Source: Actinomadura physcomitrii (GTDB lineage Bacteria; Actinomycetota; Actinomycetes; Streptosporangiales; Streptosporangiaceae). From it: a stretch of 64,000 bases of DNA. The stretch is taken from assembly GCF_008923205.2 (NCBI RefSeq), contig NZ_WBMS02000023.1, positions 1-64,000 on the forward strand, written 5' to 3'. Of the stretch, positions 1-7,242 are shown one piece after another. The notes beneath the pieces are model-generated. The model was not told the DNA's origin and ran no database searches. It was given only the letters and a program-made list of their open reading frames with translations. Within the stretch, counting starts at the first letter, position 1; each line of letters opens with the position of its first letter. A program made the translations under genes and the position numbers.

Positions 1-349
1 CCCCGGCGGCCAGCCGCTCGGCGACCTGCGGGAGGCGGTGGCGTTGCCGGGCCAGGGTGAGGCGCTCCTTGGCGCGGCTCTCCCGCATCCCCAGCCGGGA
101 CCGCAGCCACGCCCGCGTGGAGGGATATCCCCACCGGGCCTGCTCACCGGCGGCGTCGACGCGGCCGATGAATCCGGCCAGCGCGCTTTCCTGCATATCG
201 GATGCGGCGGCGAGGGTTTCGGTGAGTTCCAGGCAGACGGCGGCCGAGTCGGGTGCTTCGCGTTGGGCGAGTTCAGTGGCGATGACCGAGAGCGCGTTCA
301 CCAATTGTGTGGTGGACGCGGCCTCAAGGTCGACCGTCACTGAATGCAT
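1..349 (-). CDS. DUF222-domain (13E12-repeat type) HNH endonuclease, N-terminal part
   Basis: Reading the minus strand from the ATG at 349-347 gives 116 codons open to the window edge, so the gene is cut off at its 3' end. Visible segments include FIGRVDAAGEQARWGYPS, then AWLRSRLGMRESRAKERLTL, the helical N-terminal DUF222 pattern of actinobacterial 13E12-repeat proteins. These normally carry a C-terminal HNH nuclease domain, which lies outside the window, so nuclease function is inferred. TAGTAT sits 6 bases before the ATG, suggesting a leaderless transcript. Such genes are often multicopy and associated with mobile or repeated DNA. The plus-strand ORFs across this stretch are shadows. Confidence 0.8.
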   Translation of the reverse strand, partial: MHSVTVDLEAASTTQLVNALSVIATELAQREAPDSAAVCLELTETLAAASDMQESALAGFIGRVDAAGEQARWGYPSTRAWLRSRLGMRESRAKERLTLARQRHRLPQVAERLAAG

Positions 350-355
350 ACCTGA

Positions 356-361
356 ATACTA
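356..361 (-). promoter_or_regulatory. -10 box (TAGTAT) of the DUF222/HNH gene
   Basis: The minus strand reads TAGTAT, then 6 bases, then the ATG at 349. This TANNNT-6-ATG geometry places the expected transcription start at or next to the start codon. No Shine-Dalgarno is visible. No clear -35 hexamer was recognised. Confidence 0.55.
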
Positions 362-594
362 CCCGATGTGACCGGCATTTGCGAGTGGAAAGCGGCGATC
401 GGGGGCCAGATATTTCGTCGCTTCGTGGGCCGGTCGACCGATTGGGCGACCCTTCTTGAATATGTTTCATGTTGGTTTTTCCATCGACGCGGGGGGTGGG
501 CCGCTCGATTGTTGGTTGTCTTGGTTGGTTGCGGAGGGGGGTGGTGGGGTGGCGCGACCCGGGGGCGGGGGGGGGGGGGGGGCCCCCGGGGGGG

Positions 595-615
595 GGGGCA
601 GGCGGAGCCTGCCCC
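595..615. repeat. 9-bp hairpin with GGA triloop
   Basis: GGGGCAGGC (595-603), loop GGA (604-606) and GCCTGCCCC (607-615) form a perfect 9-bp stem. The closing pair and loop read C-GGA-G, one of the C(GNA)G triloops known to be unusually stable in single-stranded DNA. It lies 13 bases before the cloverleaf. Confidence 0.75.
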
Positions 616-628
616 TATCACCTGCCCA

Positions 629-716
629 GGGGCCGCAGAGGCTCCAAAGTCCAGGGTGGACGAAGTCCATCGCGTAGCGACGCCGAAGGCGCCCTTGACT
701 TTGGAGGGGCGGCCCC
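629..716. repeat. Gap-free cloverleaf with three GNA-loop mini-hairpins
   Basis: The outer stem is 629-636 with 709-716 (8 bp perfect), an asymmetric internal loop (AGAGG against GG), then 642-656 with 692-706 (15 positions, one mismatch). The rest of the junction is tiled by three mini-hairpins without a spare base: 657-669 (TGGAC, loop GAA, GTCCA), 670-680 (TCGC, loop GTA, GCGA) and 681-691 (CGCC, loop GAA, GGCG). Each loop is closed as C(GNA)G, the motif that gives very stable DNA mini-hairpins. It is not a tRNA: stem lengths, loops and conserved bases do not fit. Confidence 0.8.
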
Positions 717-780
717 GTACGCAAGCGCCACCCCACCACCCGAACACCCCTCTTGCCAATCAAGCAACACCCTCTTGAAT

Positions 781-1184
781 TTTCTACCTGACACACCTGG
801 CCAAGTCTTCCCTGGATTGAAGCCAAAAAACCCGGTCCGTCTAGCTTTATTCGTATGAGTCTTGATCTCGCAACCGCGCCGATACGACCTGCCAGACCAA
901 TGCAGCCGCGGCCACTGAAATGCCAGGACCGGGACCTGGAAAGGTGAGACAAGAGCCACGTCGGCCCAATCATCAGCTCGGGTACGAGCGGGCTGGCCTG
1001 ATCAGCGGTTGAGCGGCCCTGGAGGTGGCTGTTCGTGGTCCGGTATGAGGCGCGGGGCGAGGACGCCGCCCGTCGTTCATGCCCAGGGCATTGGCGTACA
1101 GGTCGCGCTTGCGTTTCGGCGGCTGCGGGAGACGCTCGGCAAGGCCGGGTTCATGCTCGCCGACGGCGTCCGGATACGGCGTTC
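781..1184. other. Intergenic stretch, possible gene remnant
   Basis: Bases 781-1008 are less GC-rich and hold a small hairpin (CCAGG 923-927 with CCTGG 935-939). Between about 1085 and 1180 the plus strand reads QVALAFRRLRETLGKAGF followed by MLADGVRI with GC-rich third positions, but no convincing start or homologue is recognised and the ORF ends in the downstream tandem repeat. It may be the decayed end of a gene. No confident gene in this stretch. Confidence 0.35.
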
Positions 1185-1269
1185 ACGGTCGGCCTGTGTT
1201 GACGGTCGGCCTGTGTTGACGGTCGGCCTGTGTTGACGGTCGGCCTGCGTTGACGGTCGGCCTGCGTTG
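1185..1269. repeat. 17-bp tandem repeat, five copies
   Basis: The unit ACGGTCGGCCTGTGTTG occurs head to tail five times at 1185, 1202, 1219, 1236 and 1253. The last two copies carry a C for T change (CTGCGTTG). Seventeen is not a multiple of three, so the array is unlikely to be coding. It lies just beyond the 3' end of nucS (minus strand). Confidence 0.9.
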
Positions 1270-1384
1270 ACCGGCGACTACGACGCCGTCACCGCCGAGT
1301 GTGCGGCGCGCGATCGTCGTCCGGTCGGGGTCGACGCCTGAAGGGTGCTTCCTGGGGATCGAGGGGGAGCCGTGCTGCGGCGGC

Positions 1385-2065
1385 TCAGAACAGCGTGCCC
1401 TCGTGCTCGATGCCGCGGAGCGCGTCGTAGTCGAGGGTGACGCAGTTGATGCCGCGGTCCGTGGCGAGCACGCGGGCCTGCGGTTTGATCTCCTGCGCCG
1501 CGAAGATCCCGCGGACCGGCGCCAGGTGCGGGTCCCGGTTCAGCAGCTCCAGGTACCGCGTGAGCTGCTCGACGCCGTCGATCTCGCCGCGCCGCTTGAT
1601 CTCGACGGCGACGGTGGCGCTGTCGGCGTCCCGGCACAGGATGTCGACGGGGCCGATCGCGGTCGGGTACTCGCGGCGGATCAGCGACCAGCCGTCGCCG
1701 AGCGTGGTGATGTGCTCGGCGAGCAGCTCCTGCAGGTGCGCCTCCACGCCGTCCTTCTGCAGTCCGGGGTCCAGGCCCAGCTCGTGGCTGGTGTCGTGCA
1801 GGATCTCCTCGATGGTGAGGATCAGCCGCTCGCCCGACTTGCCGTGGGTGACCGTCCAGCGGGCGATCGCGCCGTTCTCGCCGTAGGGCTCCTCGCGCAG
1901 GGAGCACGGCGGGTTCATCCAGTTCAGCGGCTTGTAAGCGCGGTCGTCGGCGTGGATGCTCACGCTCCCGTCCGACTTGATCAGGACGAGCCTGGGGGCC
2001 ATGGGCAGGTGGGCGGTGAGCTTGCCGGCGTAGTCGACGCTGCAGCGGGCGATAACGAGACGCAC
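1385..2065 (-). CDS. nucS: Mismatch-specific endonuclease NucS (EndoMS)
   Basis: A 226-residue protein of the usual NucS length. NucS cuts both strands at mismatches and supplies non-canonical mismatch repair in actinobacteria lacking MutS/MutL. The N-terminal DNA-binding region includes PLNWMNPPCS. The C-terminal PD-(D/E)XK nuclease core shows GPVDILCRD (D141) and VEIKRRG (E155, K157). The tail ends in GTLF; the NucS C-terminus is reported to contact the sliding clamp. The start is GTG with no Shine-Dalgarno; TAAGGT lies 8 bases upstream, so it may be leaderless. It follows the HEAT-repeat gene by 40 bases. In Streptomyces nucS is next to an SCO5389-type gene, which is also present here. Confidence 0.93.
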   Translation of the reverse strand: MRLVIARCSVDYAGKLTAHLPMAPRLVLIKSDGSVSIHADDRAYKPLNWMNPPCSLREEPYGENGAIARWTVTHGKSGERLILTIEEILHDTSHELGLDPGLQKDGVEAHLQELLAEHITTLGDGWSLIRREYPTAIGPVDILCRDADSATVAVEIKRRGEIDGVEQLTRYLELLNRDPHLAPVRGIFAAQEIKPQARVLATDRGINCVTLDYDALRGIEHEGTLF

Positions 2066-2105
2066 GCTGCCCCACCTTAGTTCCGCCGCGGACGTGGCGT
2101 GGCCG

Positions 2106-3314
2106 TCATGCGAGACCCGCGTACGCGCGGAGGTCGTCGCGGTCGGTGGGAAGTCCCCAGTCGCGCAGGACCTCTAGGAGGTTGCCCCACTGCCAGCTGT
2201 CGTCCGGGAGCTCGGCGATGACCCGGACGGTCCGCTGCTGGAGGGGCGTGAGGTCGGCGTGCGGCGGTGCCGGGGACGGTTCGCCGAAGGTGAGCCGCAG
2301 CGCGGCGGCGGCCATGGGGAAGGACGCGTCGTCGGACGTGCGGGACAGCCCGTCGAGGACGGCGTGGACGGCCTCGGCCGGGGCGTCGTCCATCGCGGCG
2401 AGGCAGGTGGCCGAGTAGAGGCGCAGGTCGCCGTTCAGGAAGGCGACGGGCGGGCCCGGCGTCTCGGGCGGGGTGACGCTGGTCGCGGCGAGTTCGGCGA
2501 TGACCGGCCGTTCGGTGACGCCGAGCCGCGTGAGCGCGACGGCGGCGGCCCAGCGCAGGAGCGGTTCGGTGCCGGCGAGGTGCTCGCGGAGCCGGGGCAC
2601 CAGATGGCGGCCGTCGAGGAGGCCGGCGGAGACGAGGGCGTTCGCGGTGACGGCGGGGTCGGTCTCGGCGGCGAGCAGCGCCTGCAGCGCGGGCAGCGAG
2701 GCGGCGGCCTCCTCGGGGAACCAGCCGAGCGCGTAGGCGGCCGCCGCGCGGACGTGCGCGTCGGCGTCGGTGAGCAGGGCGCGCAGGACGGGCAGCCCGG
2801 ACCGGACGGCGTCGTAGGCGGCCAGTGCGGCTTCGGCGTCGAGCAGCAGGTAGCCGGCGTCCACGAGTTCGCGGTGGCGCCGCCTGGCGGAGCGCTCGGC
2901 GGGATCGGCGGCCTCCTCGACCCAGGCGTCCAGGCGGCGTTCCGCGTCGGCGGGGTCGGACGAGCGCAGCCGGGCGACCTCGCGCCGCCACGCGGCGATG
3001 TCGACGCCGGACGGCAGGTGCGACTCGTCGAATCCGATCGCCATCCCGGCGGCGAGGTAGAGCAGGTCGTCGCGGTCGGGGGTGGCGGGGTCGGCGGCGA
3101 GGGTCAGCAGGAAGGGCACCGCGGGCCCGGACGCCTGGTAGCGGCTGCCCTGGTGGTAGATGCTCGCGTGCAGCATGTGCAGGGCGTGCCGGCGGTCCTC
3201 CTCGCCCGGGGCGCGGAGGGTCCGCAGCAGGTCCGGGACGTCGTCGGCGGAGCCGTAGGCGTGGCCGAGGCCGGCCCAGTCGATGTCGTCGAGGCCTGCC
3301 AGGAGTTCGTCCAT
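2106..3314 (-). CDS. HEAT-repeat protein of unknown function
   Basis: 402 residues, rich in Ala and Leu, with recurring paired helices such as VRAAAAYALGWFPEEAAASL and LLRWAAAVALTRLG. This is the HEAT/PBS-lyase-like solenoid pattern that mediates protein-protein contacts. No catalytic motif, signal peptide or membrane segment is seen, so it is probably cytoplasmic. The ATG at 3314 begins MDELLAGLDDIDWAGLGHAY, as in many actinobacterial HEAT proteins that act as immunity or scaffold proteins, but no specific role can be assigned. It lies directly upstream of nucS on the same strand. Confidence 0.75.
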   Translation of the reverse strand: MDELLAGLDDIDWAGLGHAYGSADDVPDLLRTLRAPGEEDRRHALHMLHASIYHQGSRYQASGPAVPFLLTLAADPATPDRDDLLYLAAGMAIGFDESHLPSGVDIAAWRREVARLRSSDPADAERRLDAWVEEAADPAERSARRRHRELVDAGYLLLDAEAALAAYDAVRSGLPVLRALLTDADAHVRAAAAYALGWFPEEAAASLPALQALLAAETDPAVTANALVSAGLLDGRHLVPRLREHLAGTEPLLRWAAAVALTRLGVTERPVIAELAATSVTPPETPGPPVAFLNGDLRLYSATCLAAMDDAPAEAVHAVLDGLSRTSDDASFPMAAAALRLTFGEPSPAPPHADLTPLQQRTVRVIAELPDDSWQWGNLLEVLRDWGLPTDRDDLRAYAGLA

Positions 3315-3482
3315 GGCGGGGGATTCTGCCAGCCGCGTCCGACATCGCCGCGACCTGGATAAGGCGCCCTAAGACCCCGGGATGGCCCGATATAGGGAGT
3401 CGTCCCGATGTCGGGGCGGGGGCCTTAGGACGAACCTCTTGGATGTCGGGTCGTTTCCGCGGCCCGCGACGGAGGAGGGGCC

Positions 3483-3671
3483 GTGTACCACCACGACATC
3501 ATGCGGTCGATCATGCAGGAGCGGGCCCGCGAGCGGCGCGCGGAGGCGCGGGCGGCGCGGAACGCGGCGCTGGCGCGGCGGGCGCGCGAGTTCTGGGAGG
3601 ACCGGGCGCAGCGGGGCGCGCGCCCGGTGCGGCGGCCGTCCGGGCGGCGCGGAGCGGCGCCGGCCGGCTGA
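3483..3671 (+). CDS. Small basic helical protein
   Basis: 62 residues from a GTG start, beginning MYHHDIMRSIMQERARERR and continuing with alternating Arg/Ala/Glu, a likely charged helix. Small proteins of this kind are common in actinobacteria and have no known function. GGAGGAGGGG just upstream is a good ribosome binding site. The alternative is a chance ORF in GC-rich DNA, but the ribosome site and the lack of a better reading on either strand favour a gene. Confidence 0.55.
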   Translation: MYHHDIMRSIMQERARERRAEARAARNAALARRAREFWEDRAQRGARPVRRPSGRRGAAPAG

Positions 3672-3801
3672 CGATCGGCGGCTCCCGGCAGGGCGGGCCT
3701 CGTATGGCCCATGTAAGGATCTCTGTCAAGCCTGGAATTGTCGGGATGCCGTGATTAGCGTCGCGGGTGGTGGGTTTCATCCGTCTGCGAAAGGACCCGC
3801 G

Positions 3802-4188
3802 ATGTCCCTCGACGTGACCCCGGAACTTCTGGAGACGGCTCGGCAGGGCGAGATCGGCGACAAGGAGTTCGTCGAATGCATCAGGACGTCCCTCCCGTAC
3901 GCCTGGGAGATGGTCAGCGGTCTGGTGGCGCGGCTGCAGGTGGACGGCGGTGAGTTCGCCGACAACCTGACGCCGCCGCCGGACGAGCGGGCGCGGGGCC
4001 AGTTGCTGCGCCTGCTGGCGAGCGATGCGATGCGCGGGACGCTGGAACGCTACTTCGGGGTGAAGCTGGCGTTCCAGAACTGCCATCGGGTCGCCGTCTT
4101 CCCGTCCGGTGATTCGGCGGCGTACCGCACGTTCGTGACGCCGCGCGAGCAGATTCTGAACCAGTCTCCGGAACTGCGCGACTGCTGA
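3802..4188 (+). CDS. SCO5389-family conserved protein
   Basis: 128 residues beginning MSLDVTPELLETARQGEIGD and ending LNQSPELRDC. This matches from memory the conserved SCO5389 family of actinobacteria, whose role is unknown. The ATG at 3802 is chosen because conservation begins there and GAAAGGA lies at the right distance; the ORF extending upstream to 3382 is not conserved. The proximity to nucS repeats the Streptomyces arrangement. No signal peptide or membrane helix is visible. A strong terminator follows at 4216-4250. Confidence 0.8.
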   Translation: MSLDVTPELLETARQGEIGDKEFVECIRTSLPYAWEMVSGLVARLQVDGGEFADNLTPPPDERARGQLLRLLASDAMRGTLERYFGVKLAFQNCHRVAVFPSGDSAAYRTFVTPREQILNQSPELRDC

Positions 4189-4215
4189 TCCGGCGGGCCT
4201 CGCCGAATCGCTGCC

Positions 4216-4250
4216 GGACGCGCCGCCCTTCCGTGAAGGGCGGCGCGTCC
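4216..4250. terminator. Bidirectional terminator, 16-bp perfect stem
   Basis: Arms 4216-4231 and 4235-4250 are perfectly complementary over 16 bp with a 3-base loop (CGT). The hairpin lies between the convergent SCO5389-type gene (ends 4188) and the oxidoreductase gene (3' end 4256), as expected for a shared terminator. No long T-tract follows, which is usual in high-GC actinobacteria. Confidence 0.8.
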
Positions 4251-4255
4251 GCTCG

Positions 4256-5242
4256 TCAGGAGAGCGCGGCGCGGGTTCTCGGGAGGACCTCCGCGCCGAG
4301 GCGGGCGATGTTCTCGAGCGTCGCGCGGCGCGAGCCGGCGGCCTCGACCAGCAGGACGAGGTGCCGGATCCCGGTCCGCTCGGCGGTCGCGGCGAGCGCG
4401 GCGGCGCAGTCGCCGGGGGAGCCGACGGGGTGCAGGTCGCAGAGCCGGCGGGTGTAGGCGGCGGGGTCGCGGGACGGCCGGGGCCGGTCGTCGACGGGCA
4501 GGTATCCGTCCAGGCCGGGGCCGAGCCAGCGCGGCATCTCGGCGAGCAGCGTCCGGACGGCGGCGTCCCGCGAATCGGCGACCTGAGCGAGGTGGACGGA
4601 GATGTGCGGCGCGTCGGGATCGCCGTGCCGGGCGACGGCGGCGGCCTTCTCGTCGTCGCCGACGTGCATTCCGAGGAGCATCGGCAGGCCGCGTCCGGCG
4701 GCGATGGCCTCGGTGGCGGGAGAGGTGCACGCGACGGTGACGGGCGGCGGGACGTCCGTTCTCGGCACGACCGGGACTTCGCGGAACGAGAAATGCTCGC
4801 CCTGCCAGCCGAGCCGTTCCGAGCGCAGCCAGGCGAGGAGCAGGTCGAGCGATTCGGCGAATCCCTCCTCGTAGCGGCGGAGCCCGGTTCCGAAGACCTC
4901 GAGATCGCGCCATGGGCCGCCGCGTCCGACGCCGAGCCGGAAACGCCCGCCGGAAAGCAGCGACAGCATCGCCGCCTGTTCCGCGAGCGCGACGGGATGC
5001 TGGTCGGAAAGGACGCTGACCGCCGTTCCGACGTGAATGCGGCTGGTCGAGGCGAGAATGTGGCCCGCCATCAGCGTCGCGGACGGGATGACGCCGTAGG
5101 ACATGAAGTGGTGCTCGGCGAGCCACACGTCGTCGAATCCGGCGCGTTCCGCGGCGAATGCGGCCTCGACCGTGCGGGTCAGGGCGGCGGCGTCGTCCTG
5201 ACCGGGGTAGCGGGCGGCGAGCAGGAAGATTCCGAAGCGCAC
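4256..5242 (-). CDS. LLM-class flavin-dependent oxidoreductase (luciferase-like)
   Basis: About 328 residues of the bacterial luciferase-like fold. RFGIFLLAARYPGQDD opens the first strand. FDDVWLAEHHF is the characteristic EHH motif, and RFRLGVGRGG is the phosphate-binding turn. Members bind FMN or F420 and oxidise varied substrates; which one applies here cannot be told. The GTG at 5242 is chosen because family similarity starts there. A longer start (MHRSLPERS, 5299) would overlap the start of the divergent dehydrogenase gene. The true start is uncertain, with no clear Shine-Dalgarno. Confidence 0.8.
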   Translation of the reverse strand: MRFGIFLLAARYPGQDDAAALTRTVEAAFAAERAGFDDVWLAEHHFMSYGVIPSATLMAGHILASTSRIHVGTAVSVLSDQHPVALAEQAAMLSLLSGGRFRLGVGRGGPWRDLEVFGTGLRRYEEGFAESLDLLLAWLRSERLGWQGEHFSFREVPVVPRTDVPPPVTVACTSPATEAIAAGRGLPMLLGMHVGDDEKAAAVARHGDPDAPHISVHLAQVADSRDAAVRTLLAEMPRWLGPGLDGYLPVDDRPRPSRDPAAYTRRLCDLHPVGSPGDCAAALAATAERTGIRHLVLLVEAAGSRRATLENIARLGAEVLPRTRAALS

Positions 5243-5297
5243 GTCCCGGTCGTACCCGGCATAAGGCCAGGCCGAGCGCTCTGGGAGACTGCGGTGC

Positions 5298-6869
5298 ATG
5301 ACTGATGGTTCGTTCAGCAGGGTCGGGGTCGTCGGACTGGGCACCATGGGCGCGGGCATCGCCGAGGTGCTGGCGCGCGGCGGCCTGGCGGTCGTCGGCA
5401 TCGAGGTGAACCAGGACGCGCTGGAGCGCGGCCGCGGCCACCTGGAGAAGTCGACGGGGCGCGCGGTGAAGCGCGGGAGGCTCACCGAGGACGCGCGGCG
5501 GGAGATCCTCGGCCGGGTGGCGCTGTCCACCGACTTCGCCGACCTCGGCGACTGCGACCTGGTCATCGAGGCGGTGCCGGAGCGCCTCGAGCTGAAGCGC
5601 AAGGTGTTCGCGACGCTGGACGGGGTGTGCCGCGCCGACGCGGTGCTCGCCACCAACACCTCGTCGCTGTCGGTCACCGACATCGCCGTCACCACCAAGC
5701 GGCCCACCAAGATCGTCGGGGTGCACTTCTTCAATCCGGCGCCGGTGATGAAGCTGGTCGAGGTCATCCGCACGGTGCTCACCGAGCCGGAGGCCGTGGA
5801 CCGCGTCGCCGCGCTGGTCACGGGGCTCGGCAAGACCCCGGTGACCATCGGCGACCGCGCCGGGTTCGTCGCGAACCGGCTGCTGTTCGGCTACCTCAAC
5901 CAGGCCGCCGGGATGCTGGAGTCCGGGCACGCGACCCGCGACGACATCGACACCGCGATGACGGCGGGCGCCGGCCTGCCGATGGGCCCGTTCACCCTCA
6001 TGGACCTGATCGGCCTCGACACGTGCCTGGAGGTGCTGGAGGCGATCCACGCCGAGACCCGCGACCGGCGGCACGCGCCGTCCCCGCTGCTGCGCGAACT
6101 GGTCACCGCCGGGCTGCTCGGCCGCAAGACGGGCCGCGGCTTCTACGACCACGGTGCGCCGAAGGTGGAGGCGCCGGCGCCGGCGGACGCCCCCGCGCCC
6201 GTCGTCGGCGTCCTCGGCACCGGCGCCCTCGCCGACGCGTTCGCGGCGATCTGCGACCGCGCGGGCGCGCAGGTTCGCGACGCCACCGCCGGCCTCGCGG
6301 ACTGCGACCTGATCGTCGAGGCGTCCGGGGACGCCGATGCGGGACGGGAGCTGCTCGCGGCGGCGGCGCAGGCCGCCGAGCCCGGCGCGGTCCTCGCCGT
6401 CACGTCCGCGACGGTCCCGGTGGCCGAGGCGGCGATGGCGTCCGGACGTCCCGCCGACGTCGTCGGCCTGCACCTGCCGGACACGGAAGGCGCGCTCGCC
6501 GAGATCGCCGCGACCGTCGCGACCGGCCCCGGCGTCGCGGACCGCGCCGCCGAGCTGGCCGGACGGCTCGGCCTCACCGTCGTCCGCTGCCGCGCCCGCG
6601 CCGGCTTCATCGTGGATGCGCTGCGCTTCCCCTACCTCAACGACGCCGCCGCGATGCTCGGCGCCGGCTACGCCGACCCCGACTCGATCGACGCCGCGAT
6701 GACGCTCGGCTGCGGCTACCCGACCGGCCCCATCGCCGACCTCGACCGGCTCGGGATCGACCGCGCCGTCGCGGTGCTGCGGGCCCTGCACGCCGAGACC
6801 CGCGAGCCCGCCCTCGCGCCCGTGCCGCTCCTCACCGAGCACGTCACCGCGGGCGTGCCGATCCGCTGA
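5298..6869 (+). CDS. 3-hydroxyacyl/3-hydroxybutyryl-CoA dehydrogenase, two-domain form
   Basis: 523 residues. The first half is a complete 3-hydroxybutyryl-CoA dehydrogenase: NAD-binding GLGTMGAGIAEVLARGG near residue 13, NTSSLSVTDIA, HFFNPAPVMKLVEV with the catalytic His, GFVANRLLFGYLNQA, and GRKTGRGFYDH at the end of the C-terminal domain. From about residue 300 there is a second, shortened unit (VVGVLGTGALADAF, then GFIVDALRFPYLNDAAAML). It keeps the fold outline but its Rossmann loop is altered and the HFFNPAP motif is replaced by GLHLPDTEG, so it is probably non-catalytic. It oxidises (S)-3-hydroxyacyl-CoA in fatty-acid or butanoate metabolism. Confidence 0.88.
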   Translation: MTDGSFSRVGVVGLGTMGAGIAEVLARGGLAVVGIEVNQDALERGRGHLEKSTGRAVKRGRLTEDARREILGRVALSTDFADLGDCDLVIEAVPERLELKRKVFATLDGVCRADAVLATNTSSLSVTDIAVTTKRPTKIVGVHFFNPAPVMKLVEVIRTVLTEPEAVDRVAALVTGLGKTPVTIGDRAGFVANRLLFGYLNQAAGMLESGHATRDDIDTAMTAGAGLPMGPFTLMDLIGLDTCLEVLEAIHAETRDRRHAPSPLLRELVTAGLLGRKTGRGFYDHGAPKVEAPAPADAPAPVVGVLGTGALADAFAAICDRAGAQVRDATAGLADCDLIVEASGDADAGRELLAAAAQAAEPGAVLAVTSATVPVAEAAMASGRPADVVGLHLPDTEGALAEIAATVATGPGVADRAAELAGRLGLTVVRCRARAGFIVDALRFPYLNDAAAMLGAGYADPDSIDAAMTLGCGYPTGPIADLDRLGIDRAVAVLRALHAETREPALAPVPLLTEHVTAGVPIR

Positions 6870-6882
6870 ATATCCTTAAGGC

Positions 6883-7200
6883 ATGAGCCCCCGCAAGAAC
6901 CGCCGCGCCGTGTCCGGGAAACCGCCGCAGGGCGGCGGCGGGGGCTGGGCGCAGCGGACGGAGGACGGCCCGGACGGCGAGTGGATCGTCCGGTCGATCG
7001 CGGGGGCGGCCGCGACGAAGGCGTACCGGTGCCCGGGCTGCGACCAGGAGATCCCGCCGGGCGTCCCGCACGTGGTCGCGTGGCCGGCGGACGAGCGGGG
7101 CGGCGCCGACGACCGGCGGCACTGGCACCGCCCCTGCTGGCAGGCGCGGGCCCGCCGGGCGCCGCGCGTCCAGCGGAGCAGGAACGCGCCGCGCTACTAG
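6883..7200 (+). CDS. Conserved small protein with a zinc-ribbon-like CxxC...H...C set
   Basis: 105 residues with basic, low-complexity ends and a conserved centre: WIVRSIAGAAATKAYRCPGC then DQEIPPGVPHVVAWP and RHWHRPCWQ. The CPGC pair with the later HWH..C could bind one zinc. Streptomyces homologues in the same neighbourhood are often labelled ATP/GTP-binding protein, but no nucleotide motif is visible, so that label is not adopted. TATCCT lies 6 bases before the ATG, so the message may be leaderless. It starts 13 bases after the dehydrogenase stop. Confidence 0.7.
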   Translation: MSPRKNRRAVSGKPPQGGGGGWAQRTEDGPDGEWIVRSIAGAAATKAYRCPGCDQEIPPGVPHVVAWPADERGGADDRRHWHRPCWQARARRAPRVQRSRNAPRY

Positions 7201-7242
7201 CGATGAGCGATGAGCGCGGGGCATCACCGAGTGAGGGAGTCG

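Larger units (their letters stand above)
511..770. repeat. Nested inverted-repeat element with G-run, hairpins and cloverleaf core
   Basis: A non-coding structural element of about 260 bases. The outermost clear stem is 17 perfect base pairs, 539-555 with 725-741, and an imperfect G/T-rich versus C/A-rich extension continues to about 511 and 770. Inside lie a 16-base G run (567-582), CCCCC and an 11-base G run (588-598), a 9-bp hairpin with loop GGA (595-615), and the cloverleaf at 629-716. No ORF here looks coding. It lies 150-420 bases upstream of the DUF222/HNH start. Function unknown; candidates are a transposition or recombination substrate, a structured RNA, or a dispersed genomic repeat. 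Confidence 0.7.

Noticed and set aside
38..371. Plus-strand ORFs of 101 and 104 codons
   Set aside because: They are antisense to the DUF222/HNH frame, which has a recognisable family pattern and a promoter box.
629..716. tRNA-like gene because of the cloverleaf shape
   Set aside because: Stem lengths, three-base loops and lack of T-loop and anticodon bases rule out a tRNA.
337..973. Overlapping ORFs on both strands across the hairpin element
   Set aside because: Low-complexity Gly/Pro translations driven by G/C runs; no start signals or families; the sequence is better explained by stems.
1185..1269. CRISPR array
   Set aside because: Units are directly tandem with no spacers.
4050..6842. 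930-codon minus-strand ORF
   Set aside because: It runs antisense to the dehydrogenase and partly out of frame with the oxidoreductase; an artefact of high GC with few stops.
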